NCBI RefSeq assembly: GCF_004745595.1
Contig: NZ_SRLH01000002.1
Coordinates: 124,001 to 188,000, forward strand
Source of the DNA: Flavobacterium humi
GTDB lineage: Bacteria > Bacteroidota > Bacteroidia > Flavobacteriales > Flavobacteriaceae
Direction: 5' to 3'
Length of the DNA: 64,000 bases
A program made the position numbers and the translations under genes. How positions within the stretch are numbered: the first letter of the stretch is position 1; every line of letters starts with the position of its first letter. The notes beneath the pieces were generated by a model. The model did no database searches. It had not been told where the DNA came from and was given only the letters and a program-made list of their open reading frames with translations. Below are positions 27,201 through 34,244 of this stretch, piece after piece.

Positions 27201-27996
27201 TACCGATTACATTTATTTCAGTTAAATTTTTATCTCTTTTAATATTCACTCCTCCTATATAACTGTCTTCAATAACAGCTCTTGGGCCATAAATGAATTT
27301 AACTTCGTTAATAGGTGCTGCTGAGGTGAGTCCTCCATATTTTATAGAAGCTATATACAAAGAATTATTCGAGGTAGTATAACTATAGCTGATACGAAGT
27401 CCTTGTGGATTATCGATGTTCGTAATTGACCACTCTGTTACAGAGCGTGAATCTGTAGAATTTCCATAGTAGGCCTTTGAACCATTTGGATATTCTACTT
27501 TGAAATAAGCAGGACCATAATTAGCTCCGCTTGGATGTACGCCATATGACGTTACTTTTATATTGGAAAAATATTCTGTTTCATAAACAGTAGCATCTGC
27601 ACCATAAACAGAATTAACATTTTTTACAATAAGGCGCTGCCCGTCTAATGCAAACCTATCATAACTATTAAAATCAACGGGATCAATTTTATTATCATGA
27701 AATTTAGTTGCAGGTATTCTGGTAATTGATGATACACCGCCAATATCCCAGCCCTTACCAGCTGTACCGCTAAGGCCTCGCTGGCTACTGTAATTGATGC
27801 TTATCTGGGGTTCCACACCGTTTATACCTGGAGGAACAAGAATAGGAATTGTATAAGTGGCATTTCCGGTTAAAGAAACGCTCAAGGTTCCATTTGTGAC
27901 TCCAACCTCTGTTGAAGTACCAGTAGGCGCAGTTTGAGCTGTAAGTGTTAAACTTAGGCTTATAAATAAAAGTAAGGTAATGTAAAACTGTTTCAT
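21274..27996 (-). CDS. Rhs/YD-repeat polymorphic toxin with SpvB-like N-terminus
   Basis: The 2,240-aa secreted protein has a signal peptide (cleavage near residue 21, LTAQT). An SpvB/TcdB-like domain follows (about 25-330: PPGINGVEPQISINYSSQRG, GKGWDIGG). Five FG-GAP/VCBS calcium-type repeats lie at about 330-660 (GDFDGDGNMD, GDFNGDGITD, GDFNGDGKSD, GDYNGDGKTE, DFNNDGKTD). YD repeats run from about 1050, interrupted near 1600-1735 by a carbohydrate-binding-module-like beta domain. The Rhs core is at about 1850-1960 (DYQGTIMAIT, RLYDPMLHRFLQSDNYV, DPTGD). The C-terminal about 110 residues carry EFH2176H2177VF, NxxN and QHSLIDP, resembling an HNH/His-Me finger nuclease toxin. The toxin function is inferred. 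Confidence 0.88.
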   Translation of the reverse strand: MKQFYITLLLFISLSLTLTAQTAPTGTSTEVGVTNGTLSVSLTGNATYTIPILVPPGINGVEPQISINYSSQRGLSGTAGKGWDIGGVSSITRIPATKFHDNKIDPVDFNSYDRFALDGQRLIVKNVNSVYGADATVYETEYFSNIKVTSYGVHPSGANYGPAYFKVEYPNGSKAYYGNSTDSRSVTEWSITNIDNPQGLRISYSYTTSNNSLYIASIKYGGLTSAAPINEVKFIYGPRAVIEDSYIGGVNIKRDKNLTEINVIGNGAGFRNYVFDNQNIFNSVTEKNGDKTKSYNPTVFTYGWGSTDLINYVKGTNTLDVGNIQSINAGTVSGDFDGDGNMDFLLYPTTGAAARAKYWLYADVDPNTPFSTSIPHNVGAFDEIFPVSYIDLGNRLASSQGWTVVQGSTFTTFFLSSTWGIIQNDQKGYNFPRFILDYQYECEGVNSQAKDNIQLQSVVEPDPTGPLTEHYESDIPRRFISGDFNGDGITDIVAIEKSFTYPYRYGCTTFTQTYQGGRSFFINLDKRVSANFVAGAGSLQSNDSSDIRVGDFNGDGKSDIFVFNAGIVKIFGLDDTLHFVLLYQKSDANIVLDRPLLMGDYNGDGKTEFILPKLYNTMDWYKFMSTGNSLVKEEKHGPTYQPNDSYNSFNYVSIDFNNDGKTDIIGSKSYRNTANTVGAIGINCYISHDGAFTPNPGYSSAYTTEQADINIYSLPVALPTYNQNIGSSTNKSTLQIAFLNQNKVHFFSSAGDAIKDNSLSSITTGNGVKELVSYVPLNSSYRNTYNSIYNPGLGLAVYPYQDIKTNPGLYVVSQIEQKSKDVSSRKRLFGYYGAVTNVEGLGFIGFRSVTQTNWHDDTARVFTDIYKNDINLRGANVESAKVSYLSYPSTSVLPSNFETKSIITYNIPPEVPLQSNKVFKLKTTNIQQFNTLNDTSSEIKDFVYDSDNNIKSSTIFSKNGGAVSKTVKTDIDYQAVITTPLYILGRPATKTETVTADGHTMTSKEVYTYDSQQLLSNTDKSATGTATISEGNEYDLYGNIIKKTITPPLPLLPRVTKYEYDATKRFVSKITDNDDLFSTFAYDANGLLKKETDPYLLSKSYTYDSWFQNLTIKDDQLDKIVTSTYTRSTEKTIVNTTVSASGLDTCVYEETFDDLGRKIKTGVKDLNGNMSYESYQYDLYDRNIKVSEPYFGVSPSEWNEVKFDDYGRNNQSILFNGRTTSTSYPVSSLKGIFTDGLKSKTIAKNAAGNTVSTDETTGGQILYNYFANGSLRKTSYNGVDIVMEQDGWGNKTKLTDPSAGTYRYSYNDLGELITETIDGTGITTTITRDKSGRPTKKTISGSGTSSETTYTYDGDLPLVTTYKDLNEPAATRTTTTTITYDASKRISSIVEDKTGVSKFTRIFTYDNLDRIVTETKKAEVSGKSSSVKTKNIYKNGSLHQIVLDDGTDKLLWKANDLNAKGQLKESETGNGIKATYDYNSDGYLSSIKYDKTTAPTGNVLTLTTNFNKNTDYLDKRINSAFGNYTETFFYDDIGRLKEFTNKLGVQETQTYDVSGKITGNNLGTYGYADSTKPYQNTAITLSPEATGYYSNREGIFNDSMEDKTGWGTQKYPNTNFFSYDLIKTPHAYGKSTLKLANTTSTEQYIFSDKWIDINNNAATQYTYSVWVYSDNPQSEIFLYMKDAANTVSQVNTVNNTKNAWTQITGTFSVPANIKKLCLRLDNNGLGNVWFDDVEIRKTSDPVVTTGRFLNIIYNAFKSPIQIEETAVDKISFTYNDDNQRSTMYYGGFQTVKTDRPLWKHYSADGSMEVKENKLTGAVEFITYIGDDGYAAPIAVKSDGSTPNFLYLHRDYQGTIMAITNSSGALVEKRLFDAWGTIIKVQDGAGNSLAGLTILDRGYTGHEHLQNVGLINMNARLYDPMLHRFLQSDNYVQDITSTQNYNQYSYVFNNPLLYTDPTGDIVSQGNGNGQDCVDCSTYGGIIGSALTTLQQNWDDWGIKDWANKNINGDKFSKWWKSKVSFNNMFGGGNKNDAPPPNLSKNVNIAQTGSGQYYGGDGSGSLLDYISRFVYETDQFNPIALAWDGIKGNVNGTDRYGNELSGFEANVKIVSAIPAGKTAGILTSVTERALLSEGKAAINGAFRGGKTFAQYKIARGGTETLAKITTSTGTQRISTEFHHVFLTQRVQRAYNLPNWMVNNRMNVWKVNTIQHSLIDPYRFKFLRVGIKQEVGWFAKYNWFTKF

Positions 27997-27998
27997 GA

Positions 27999-28454
27999 CT
28001 ACTGCTTAATAATTTTGATGGTTTTTTGATCTCCTTTGACATAATTGAGCTGCACTAAATAGACCCCATTAGCGTAATCCTGAAAAGGAATATTAATGGA
28101 ATTAGAAACTGTATTCTCTGTATAGTTTCTCAGTACCTGGCCAGTCAAAGAATAAACCTGAATAGATGAAATGGTATTTTGATCTATGACTTCCCATTTT
28201 AAGTAGAGCTCTTCCCTAACAGGGTTTGGATAGTAGGAGATCATGTCCTCGGGAGAGAACTTCTGAAGGTCTTCCTCTGTTACGGCTTCTATCTCTTTAA
28301 TGTCTTTAGAAGGTTTTGAAACGTTTGGACAGCCAAAACATAATTCGCGTGTTATCTGGCTTCCTGTGATGGGATCGTAAGTAAACTTAAGCTTATTCTG
28401 GGCCTTTGTAAAAAGGAGCATCCCAAAGAAAAACAGCGTAAAGATTTTTTTCAT
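27999..28454 (-). CDS. T9SS type A sorting-domain protein
   Basis: The 151-aa protein has a signal peptide (LLFTKAQ, residue about 19) and a C-terminal type A sorting domain of about 75 residues (ISYYPNPVREELYLKW, SLTGQVL, YANGVYLVQL, TIKIIKQ). It is therefore sent to the cell surface through the type IX secretion system. Between the two parts is a short linker with CFGCPN. It lies two bases before the Rhs gene on the same strand and is surely cotranscribed. It may help present or export the Rhs protein, which has no CTD of its own. The partnership is inference. Confidence 0.85.
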   Translation of the reverse strand: MKKIFTLFFFGMLLFTKAQNKLKFTYDPITGSQITRELCFGCPNVSKPSKDIKEIEAVTEEDLQKFSPEDMISYYPNPVREELYLKWEVIDQNTISSIQVYSLTGQVLRNYTENTVSNSINIPFQDYANGVYLVQLNYVKGDQKTIKIIKQ

Positions 28455-28679
28455 AAATGCCTAATGGTTTTTAAATTATATTATTATAATATTTAAAAAA
28501 TTGGCAAATATGATTTTAATATGATTATGTTTTTTACTGGTAATCCGTAAAAGGACTATATAGCACAAAAACAGGTATAAATACCCGTCAATTCAGGGCA
28601 TTTTCCTTTAAGAAAATTCCTAGTTATTGATTTTTGAATTAGAGATATTCGGTATTTAAGATTGTCTCTGATCAGTTAC

Positions 28680-30389
28680 TCAGCGAACACCTTCAAGTTT
28701 CTTTTTTTCATCCAATCCAGTCACTGTTTCCTTCTTAAGTTCCTGAATAAAGAATGAAACCGGCATTCCAGTTCTGGCAAAAAAAGCATTAGCAAACCTC
28801 TGAGTACTACTAAATCCAACTTCTTCAGCTAAGGCTTTATTGGTGTAGTTTCTAAATAATTTATCCCTTTGTAGTAATGATATTAAATAATCAACTTTAA
28901 GATCGTTGATATAATCGACAAACTTCTTTTCTCTATAATGATAGATAATTTTTGATAAATACTTTGCATTTGAATCAAATGTGGCAGCTAATTTTACTGA
29001 GGTTAGGTCTCTTTCAAGAAATCTATTGTCTTTTTCAAATTTTTCTAATTGCTTCACAAGTGATTTCACTTTTTCCTCATTAATATCAGCAATGACACTA
29101 TTTATTTGTTTTTCTTCTAATTTCGGCGCTTTACCTTTATTCATCAGTTCGTCATATTTTTGTCTGTAAATACGTTTATTTCGTATGTTTCTATATGACA
29201 AAAAGACTAAGGAAACAAAAAGTAAAGCTATAACCAAACCTAAAATCAAATCATTGTACTTCCTTCTGTCAAGGAGGTTTTCTATGTTTTTCTTATCTAT
29301 TAAAAGTTTTTTAGTATCGTATTCTTTATGGATCCTATTGGACAAGTATTGGTACTTTGTGTCTAAAATATTGTCGATTTTCAATAATTTTTGTATGTAG
29401 TAAAGCTGTAAATTTAAATTATCTTTTGATTTATAATAATTAATCATCAATTCATAGTTCTCACGTAAATCTGGACGAACATAATTTTTATCTTCAATAA
29501 TTTTTACAACTTTTTTAAAGTACGGCAATGCTACTTCCTGCTCATTTAGCTGCCAGTAACTTTTACCAATATAAAAATAACCAACAGCTTCATTTGCAAA
29601 GTCTTCTTTTTCTTTTATGACAGGTAATGAATAGTTTATATGCCTAATTGCTTCCCTATAATTCTTGCGGGAATATTGATTAATACCTTCTGAGTGAATA
29701 AAATAGGAATTCATTGCAGTTTCTGACAGCCTTTTCCCTTCAGCTAGTCCTTTTTTATTTGTATCAGAACATAAACCATAATTTCCAATTCTGTTGTAAC
29801 ATAATCCAAGCGCATGGAGCGAGTTTAGATAGCCTCTAGGATCTTCTTTTTCAAAGTATAGCACACACTCGCGGAATAATGATATGGCATCATTGTAGAA
29901 ACCCAAATAGTACTTTATGTATCCGATGTTATACTTTACCTTATGAATTAAATATTTGTCATTAGTTTTTGAAATATACTCATTTGCAATCAGGTAATTG
30001 TCCAATGCCTGATTATGTTGTTTAAAGCCGTAAAAAACTATTCCTTTTGATAAATAAGCAGCCCCGATGAGATTGTTCTCTTTAGATTGTTTAGCGGCAT
30101 ACACCATACTATCTGCATAAATGAGTTTTAGTTTATCCGGTGAATGATGAACATAATTTTTGTACCCATTTATTATTTCCTCAAAATGATTTTCAGATTT
30201 TGATTTTAGTAAAAATGATTTAAGATAAAGGGATTGTCGAGTTGTATCTCCTTCTAATTGCTCTATACGGTCAAAAAGATAGTCATAATCTTTATTTATA
30301 ATTGAGTCTGGGATTTTAAATACACTTTCTTGAGCAATAACATTTTCTCCTAAGCATAGGAAAAAAACAAGTACATATTTTTTAATCAT
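28680..30389 (-). CDS. Membrane-anchored TPR-AraC regulator
   Basis: The 569-aa protein has a signal/anchor (residues 1-19), tetratricopeptide-like helical repeats in the periplasmic part (about 30-340) and one transmembrane helix near residue 375 (LILGLVIALLFVSLVFLSYR). A cytoplasmic AraC-type HTH is at the C-terminus (NKALAEEVGFSSTQRFANAF, ARTGMPVSFFIQEL). This layout is common for Bacteroidota one-component sensors. It is encoded just upstream of the Rhs/T9SS operon on the same strand but separated by 226 bases with no obvious terminator, so it could regulate that operon. Regulation of the neighbour is inferred. Confidence 0.82.
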   Translation of the reverse strand: MIKKYVLVFFLCLGENVIAQESVFKIPDSIINKDYDYLFDRIEQLEGDTTRQSLYLKSFLLKSKSENHFEEIINGYKNYVHHSPDKLKLIYADSMVYAAKQSKENNLIGAAYLSKGIVFYGFKQHNQALDNYLIANEYISKTNDKYLIHKVKYNIGYIKYYLGFYNDAISLFRECVLYFEKEDPRGYLNSLHALGLCYNRIGNYGLCSDTNKKGLAEGKRLSETAMNSYFIHSEGINQYSRKNYREAIRHINYSLPVIKEKEDFANEAVGYFYIGKSYWQLNEQEVALPYFKKVVKIIEDKNYVRPDLRENYELMINYYKSKDNLNLQLYYIQKLLKIDNILDTKYQYLSNRIHKEYDTKKLLIDKKNIENLLDRRKYNDLILGLVIALLFVSLVFLSYRNIRNKRIYRQKYDELMNKGKAPKLEEKQINSVIADINEEKVKSLVKQLEKFEKDNRFLERDLTSVKLAATFDSNAKYLSKIIYHYREKKFVDYINDLKVDYLISLLQRDKLFRNYTNKALAEEVGFSSTQRFANAFFARTGMPVSFFIQELKKETVTGLDEKKKLEGVR

Positions 30390-30740
30390 AGGTTAAGATA
30401 AAGTGAATACTAGTTTATAACAAAATCATTCTTAAAAAGGGGGCTGTCTGCAGAAGATGCTTTTGGCTATTTTGACGAAAATAGCTAATCAAATATAATA
30501 TAAACAATTGGTAGCGAGCTAAATATTCACTAAAAATAATGGTATGGATTTTCGGAAAATCCATACCATTATTTCGGAAAACCCACAATACATAAGTTGT
30601 GAGCCCGAAATTAAGCACATAGCTTTGTCCCGAATTCAAAAGCAAAAATGTTTGGCATCGTGCCAAATAAAAGTTCTGCTGACCCGGGTAAAATGAACTG
30701 GCGAAAAAAAAGTCGCCGGTCACATTTAACAAATCTAATC
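30390..30740. other. Non-coding 351-bp stretch with large inverted repeats
   Basis: No convincing gene is seen. The stretch holds a perfect inverted repeat with 15-16-bp arms (30538-30570), a direct repeat TTTCGGAAAA (30550-30559 and 30572-30581), the hairpin TTTGGCA-TCG-TGCCAAA (30651-30667) and the palindrome ACCCGGGT near 30680. It separates the Rhs module (minus strand) from the plus-strand lipoprotein/AraC/RteC genes and probably carries promoters for both directions. Confidence 0.6.
30538..30570. repeat. Perfect inverted repeat, 16-bp arms
   Basis: AATGGTATGGATTTTC (30538-30553) is the exact reverse complement of 30555-30570, with a single G between the arms. There is no adjacent T-run on either strand, which argues against a simple terminator and for a protein-binding site or element-junction palindrome. 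Confidence 0.8.
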
Positions 30741-31445
30741 ATGAAAAAGTTATCATTATGGACACTACTTACCATTACAATCCTTTCAATTTCCTGCACT
30801 AATGATTTTACAATTGACAGTGAATCAAAACAAACTGATTCGCTAAGACCCTCAAGTTCAAAACTGGATAGATCAAATGAAAATGTTGTGGATCAAAACT
30901 CTCTTTATCCTCAAATCGATACATTACTGGCGCAGTTTTATGATCAAAGTAATTTTGATTCCGCATCAATTATTTCCATTAACCAGGCGATTCATCCTAA
31001 TACAAATACAACTGTGATATTGGTTACTGGTAATTTGGACCTAACTAATTCCTCAATCGACCAAATCAGAACTGTCGCAAACCAATCACAATTTGATCTT
31101 AGTGTCGAAAATTCATCAATGACTTTAGCAGCTAAAGCCAGTTTATCAACTTTTATTGAAAATGTCATGCTATTCAATGATGGAGATTACGAAAGCATTC
31201 TGAAGTATATAGAACTTTATCAATCTATAATAACTGCAGACGACTCTTTTACATCAGAAGATAAGAATGTCATACTACGAATATCTTCCATTGGAAGTTC
31301 TTCACTTTTCTATGAAAGAAAGCGCAGGGATAAAGATTGGGAAACAGCTGTTGCTAACAGGAACGACGATTTTATACCAACTGATGAAATTACTTTTAAA
31401 ACGGTCAGAATGGCTCTTCTAGCCGGAATTATTCAAAATAATTGA
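30741..31445 (+). CDS. Hypothetical lipoprotein
   Basis: The 234-aa product starts MKKLSLWTLLTITILSISC, a clear lipoprotein signal with Cys at residue 19. The rest is acidic and Ser/Asn-rich with no recognised domain. ATG 30741 is chosen over an in-frame upstream start because the signal peptide begins here. It is followed after 12 bases by a small membrane protein and then an AraC regulator, probably in one operon. Confidence 0.65.
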   Translation: MKKLSLWTLLTITILSISCTNDFTIDSESKQTDSLRPSSSKLDRSNENVVDQNSLYPQIDTLLAQFYDQSNFDSASIISINQAIHPNTNTTVILVTGNLDLTNSSIDQIRTVANQSQFDLSVENSSMTLAAKASLSTFIENVMLFNDGDYESILKYIELYQSIITADDSFTSEDKNVILRISSIGSSSLFYERKRRDKDWETAVANRNDDFIPTDEITFKTVRMALLAGIIQNN

Positions 31446-31457
31446 AAAAAACTAATC

Positions 31458-31751
31458 ATGTACTTATCACCAATAACTGAAAAAAAGATTGTAAGTGTTT
31501 TTTGCTTTCTTCTAATTACCCTGAATCTTATAGTCCTTTATTTCATTATTGATCTATTGAATTATGACGAAATAATAGGATATCTATCTATAGATGAGAT
31601 CAAAAGATGCAACACTAGGCCACTAGCATTATTGTTTCTGGCAGTTAATCTAACAAATTTATTATTTGTAATTATTTTTCTAATGTCTGCATTTTTATCG
31701 AACTATTGCCCTAAAGGTCATATGTCAAAACACAACAAGAGTTTTCTTTAG
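31458..31751 (+). CDS. Small two-helix membrane protein
   Basis: The 97-aa protein has two hydrophobic segments (about residues 10-34 and 53-77) with a short polar loop between them and a basic C-terminus. No family is recognised. Close spacing to the lipoprotein upstream and the AraC gene downstream suggests cotranscription. Confidence 0.55.
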   Translation: MYLSPITEKKIVSVFCFLLITLNLIVLYFIIDLLNYDEIIGYLSIDEIKRCNTRPLALLFLAVNLTNLLFVIIFLMSAFLSNYCPKGHMSKHNKSFL

Positions 31752-31785
31752 AGTTCAAAGTAAATAAAGTTTTAAAAACTAAATT

Positions 31786-32643
31786 TTGAGTAAAAAGGAT
31801 TTATCATGCCGGCATAGAGATCTACACGTCATAACTTTTGAAAAGGTACATTCCGTAAATTCGATGGAGCGTCTTTTCCAAACCAACTGTTTTTCTATAC
31901 TAGTGGTTAATAGTGGATTTTTAACTATGAAAGTAAATGCAATTGTCAATTGTTTACATTTAAATGAGCTTATTGTAGTTCCTGTAACAACTCCTATAGA
32001 TATTATAAAAATAAGCAGTGAATTGAGAATTTCACTGCTTTCATTTACTTCGGAGTTTCTTTTTAAGAATACGATAAGAAAGCCAAACATAGGATTTTTT
32101 GAAATTTTTATAGCCAAATTTCCATCCAAAGTTGTACTTAAAAATGATGAATCTCTTTTACTCTCTGATCTGCTTGCTTTAATAGGAAATGAAAAATACA
32201 AAATAAACGAGAATGTATTTTTCAGTGAAATACAGCTATTGAATTTCAACCTTATTTTATATCTTATTGCAGGAATATATAGCGAAAATTCCTATGATGT
32301 AAGAACACGATATAATAGAAAAGAAAAATTGGTTTTCAGTTTTTTAGAAATCTTGGATATACACTGTAGAGAGCAGCACGCTGTAAAATTTTATTCAAAT
32401 ACTCTCTTAATTTCGGAAGGGCATTTAAGTAAAGTTGTAAAACAAATAACCAATAAAACAATTAAAGAGTTTATTAAAGAAGCAATTATTTTAGAAGCAA
32501 AAATTTTGCTGCAGAATGGCGACTTAACAATTTTGCAGATTATTGAGGAATTACATTTTAGTAATTCCTCATCTTTTAGCAATTTTTTCAAAAAATCCAC
32601 CTCTATGTCTCCTTCAGAATACCGATTAAAATTAAAATTATAA
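31786..32643 (+). CDS. AraC-family transcriptional regulator
   Basis: The 285-aa protein has an N-terminal sensing part and a C-terminal AraC HTH of about 95 residues (SEGHLSKVVKQITNKTIKEF, then LTILQIIEELHFSNSSSFSN, FFKKSTSMSPSEYR). The start is uncertain: TTG 31786 gives a longer N-terminus (TFEKVHSVNSMERLF) that resembles family members, while the first ATG in frame is 31864. It sits directly before RteC and may tune element transfer or the lipoprotein operon. Neither target is proven. Confidence 0.78.
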   Translation: MSKKDLSCRHRDLHVITFEKVHSVNSMERLFQTNCFSILVVNSGFLTMKVNAIVNCLHLNELIVVPVTTPIDIIKISSELRISLLSFTSEFLFKNTIRKPNIGFFEIFIAKFPSKVVLKNDESLLLSDLLALIGNEKYKINENVFFSEIQLLNFNLILYLIAGIYSENSYDVRTRYNRKEKLVFSFLEILDIHCREQHAVKFYSNTLLISEGHLSKVVKQITNKTIKEFIKEAIILEAKILLQNGDLTILQIIEELHFSNSSSFSNFFKKSTSMSPSEYRLKLKL

Positions 32644-32720
32644 ATTCTTAAATAAGAATTAACAAGCTATTTTAAAGATGGAATATATGAATGAATTAAA
32701 TATCCGCTTTATTGTTTAAT

Positions 32721-33572
32721 ATGATCACGGAGTCCACTTATAAAGATGCTCTTTACAGTATTCTGAAAAAAGAGCAGGAAATAAGTTTGGAATCGGTGCA
32801 TATCATCGACGAATCCTATCGAATGATCATTTTCCTCCAGGAGCTACTCTCAAGCGTAAAAAAGCATGTTTTGGAGCATCACTTTATAGAAGAAAATGAA
32901 GAAATAGAATTCTTCCGTATTATCAAACCTCAAATATTAGGAAAGTTAATATATTATAACAAAGTATACCGCATAGAAACTTCTTGTCCAGTGAGTAGCG
33001 GCAAAATGTACTACAAGTATTTTTCCAGTGAATTACAGCATTTGAAGAATGAATATAAAGAACATATTTGTAATTCAGATTTTTACAGATATTACCGTTC
33101 AGGACGAACGGATAGGGACCACGATTTTTTTAAATTGGGAAAAATTAATCTTAACACTGGACTGAACAGCTTTATCTTCGAAGTTGATACACAATTTTCG
33201 ACTTATTACGATTATAAGGTTTCGCGAATTATAGCTGATGAACTGTTATATAATTATCTGATTATTAAAATCAATCCAGTTGATAAACCTGATATGGTTT
33301 TACAAAATTCTGAATCTACCAAAGATGTCTTTTGGACGGAATCTAAAAACGCTATGATCGAATTGATTTACGCCCTTTACGCATCTGGAGCAATTTCTAA
33401 TGGCAATATAGGAATCCGTAAAATAAGCTTAGTCTTTCAGTTACTATTCCGAACTCAACTTGGAGATGTTCATCATGCCTTTCATCGTATGAAAGATCGC
33501 GCTGGTAATCGCACTTTATTTCTGGACCAGCTCAAATCTTCTTTAGAACACTACATGGACAAAGATTTATAA
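32721..33572 (+). CDS. rteC: RteC-family regulator of conjugative transfer
   Basis: The 283-aa protein matches RteC, which in the CTnDOT paradigm activates the excision operon. Visible features are RIIKPQILGKLIYYNKVYRI, a central CNSDFYRYYRSGRTDRDHDFF stretch (family hallmark) and a helical C-terminal part (FQLLFRTQLGDVHHAFHRMK). ATG 32721 is preferred over TTG 32712. It is followed by a terminator and then by the excisionase-type HTH gene, as in other Bacteroidota ICEs. Confidence 0.85.
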   Translation: MITESTYKDALYSILKKEQEISLESVHIIDESYRMIIFLQELLSSVKKHVLEHHFIEENEEIEFFRIIKPQILGKLIYYNKVYRIETSCPVSSGKMYYKYFSSELQHLKNEYKEHICNSDFYRYYRSGRTDRDHDFFKLGKINLNTGLNSFIFEVDTQFSTYYDYKVSRIIADELLYNYLIIKINPVDKPDMVLQNSESTKDVFWTESKNAMIELIYALYASGAISNGNIGIRKISLVFQLLFRTQLGDVHHAFHRMKDRAGNRTLFLDQLKSSLEHYMDKDL

Positions 33573-33596
33573 CAATCAAATATACAGCCAAGCAAA

Positions 33597-33625
33597 AAAG
33601 CAGTGTTTTTCACACTGCTTTTTTA
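33597..33625 (+). terminator. Rho-independent terminator after rteC
   Basis: AGCAGTGT (33599-33606) and ACACTGCT (33612-33619) form an 8-bp stem around TTTTC, followed by six T. Confidence 0.85.
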
Positions 33626-33847
33626 TTAATAAACCTACCCATATTCACCCATTGGCAAAATGCTCATCAAACGCAGAATTCTGATAATGATAGTCAATAA
33701 AAGTTGACAATTAAACAATTATTGTTTTTTGAAATTCCGAAAAAAAAGACTTTTCAATTGGCAAAGCTTGGCGGAAAATGCAGTATATACTTTCCAATTT
33801 TGCATAGATCATTATTCAAAAAGTAATAATTCATAAAACATATCTAT

Positions 33848-34153
33848 ATGAATATCGACAGAATGGAATTTATGGGATGGATGGAACGTATAATGGAGCG
33901 CTTCGATTTGCTTGGTGAACGCTTTGAAAATGCCCAGAGACAAAAGAGTACTATTGATGGGGAGGAACTGTTGGACAACCAGGATCTCTTCATGATGTTA
34001 AAAGTGAGCTCGAGATCTTTACAACGTTATAGATCATCCGGCAAACTTCCATATTACACCATTAGTGGCAAGCTCTATTACAAACTATCAGACGTAAACC
34101 AATTTATTCGTGAAAGTTTTTCAGCATCTCAAAAAATAAATAAGGACAAGTGA
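33848..34153 (+). CDS. Excisionase-type helix-turn-helix protein
   Basis: The 101-aa protein has a C-terminal MerR/excisionase-like winged HTH: LLDNQDLFMMLKVSSRSLQR, then YRSSGKLPYYTISGKLYYK, then DVNQFIRESF. Proteins of this kind are present next to DUF3945 and topB genes in Bacteroidota ICEs and take part in excision or its regulation. The 275-bp region before it repeats TTGGCAAA (near 33653 and 33759), possible binding sites. Assignment to the HTH_17 type is firm; the role is inferred. Confidence 0.8.
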   Translation: MNIDRMEFMGWMERIMERFDLLGERFENAQRQKSTIDGEELLDNQDLFMMLKVSSRSLQRYRSSGKLPYYTISGKLYYKLSDVNQFIRESFSASQKINKDK

Positions 34154-34244
34154 AGGCAAATAAAGCCAGCTGAAGACTTGACAAGCTCAACTGTTCATTC
34201 TTGGTTTACTTTCGACATTATTTTAACCAAACAAGAATCAAATT

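Noticed and set aside
21274..27996. Long ORFs on the plus strand within the Rhs gene
   Set aside because: They are short shadows of a single continuous 2,240-codon frame with clear domains.
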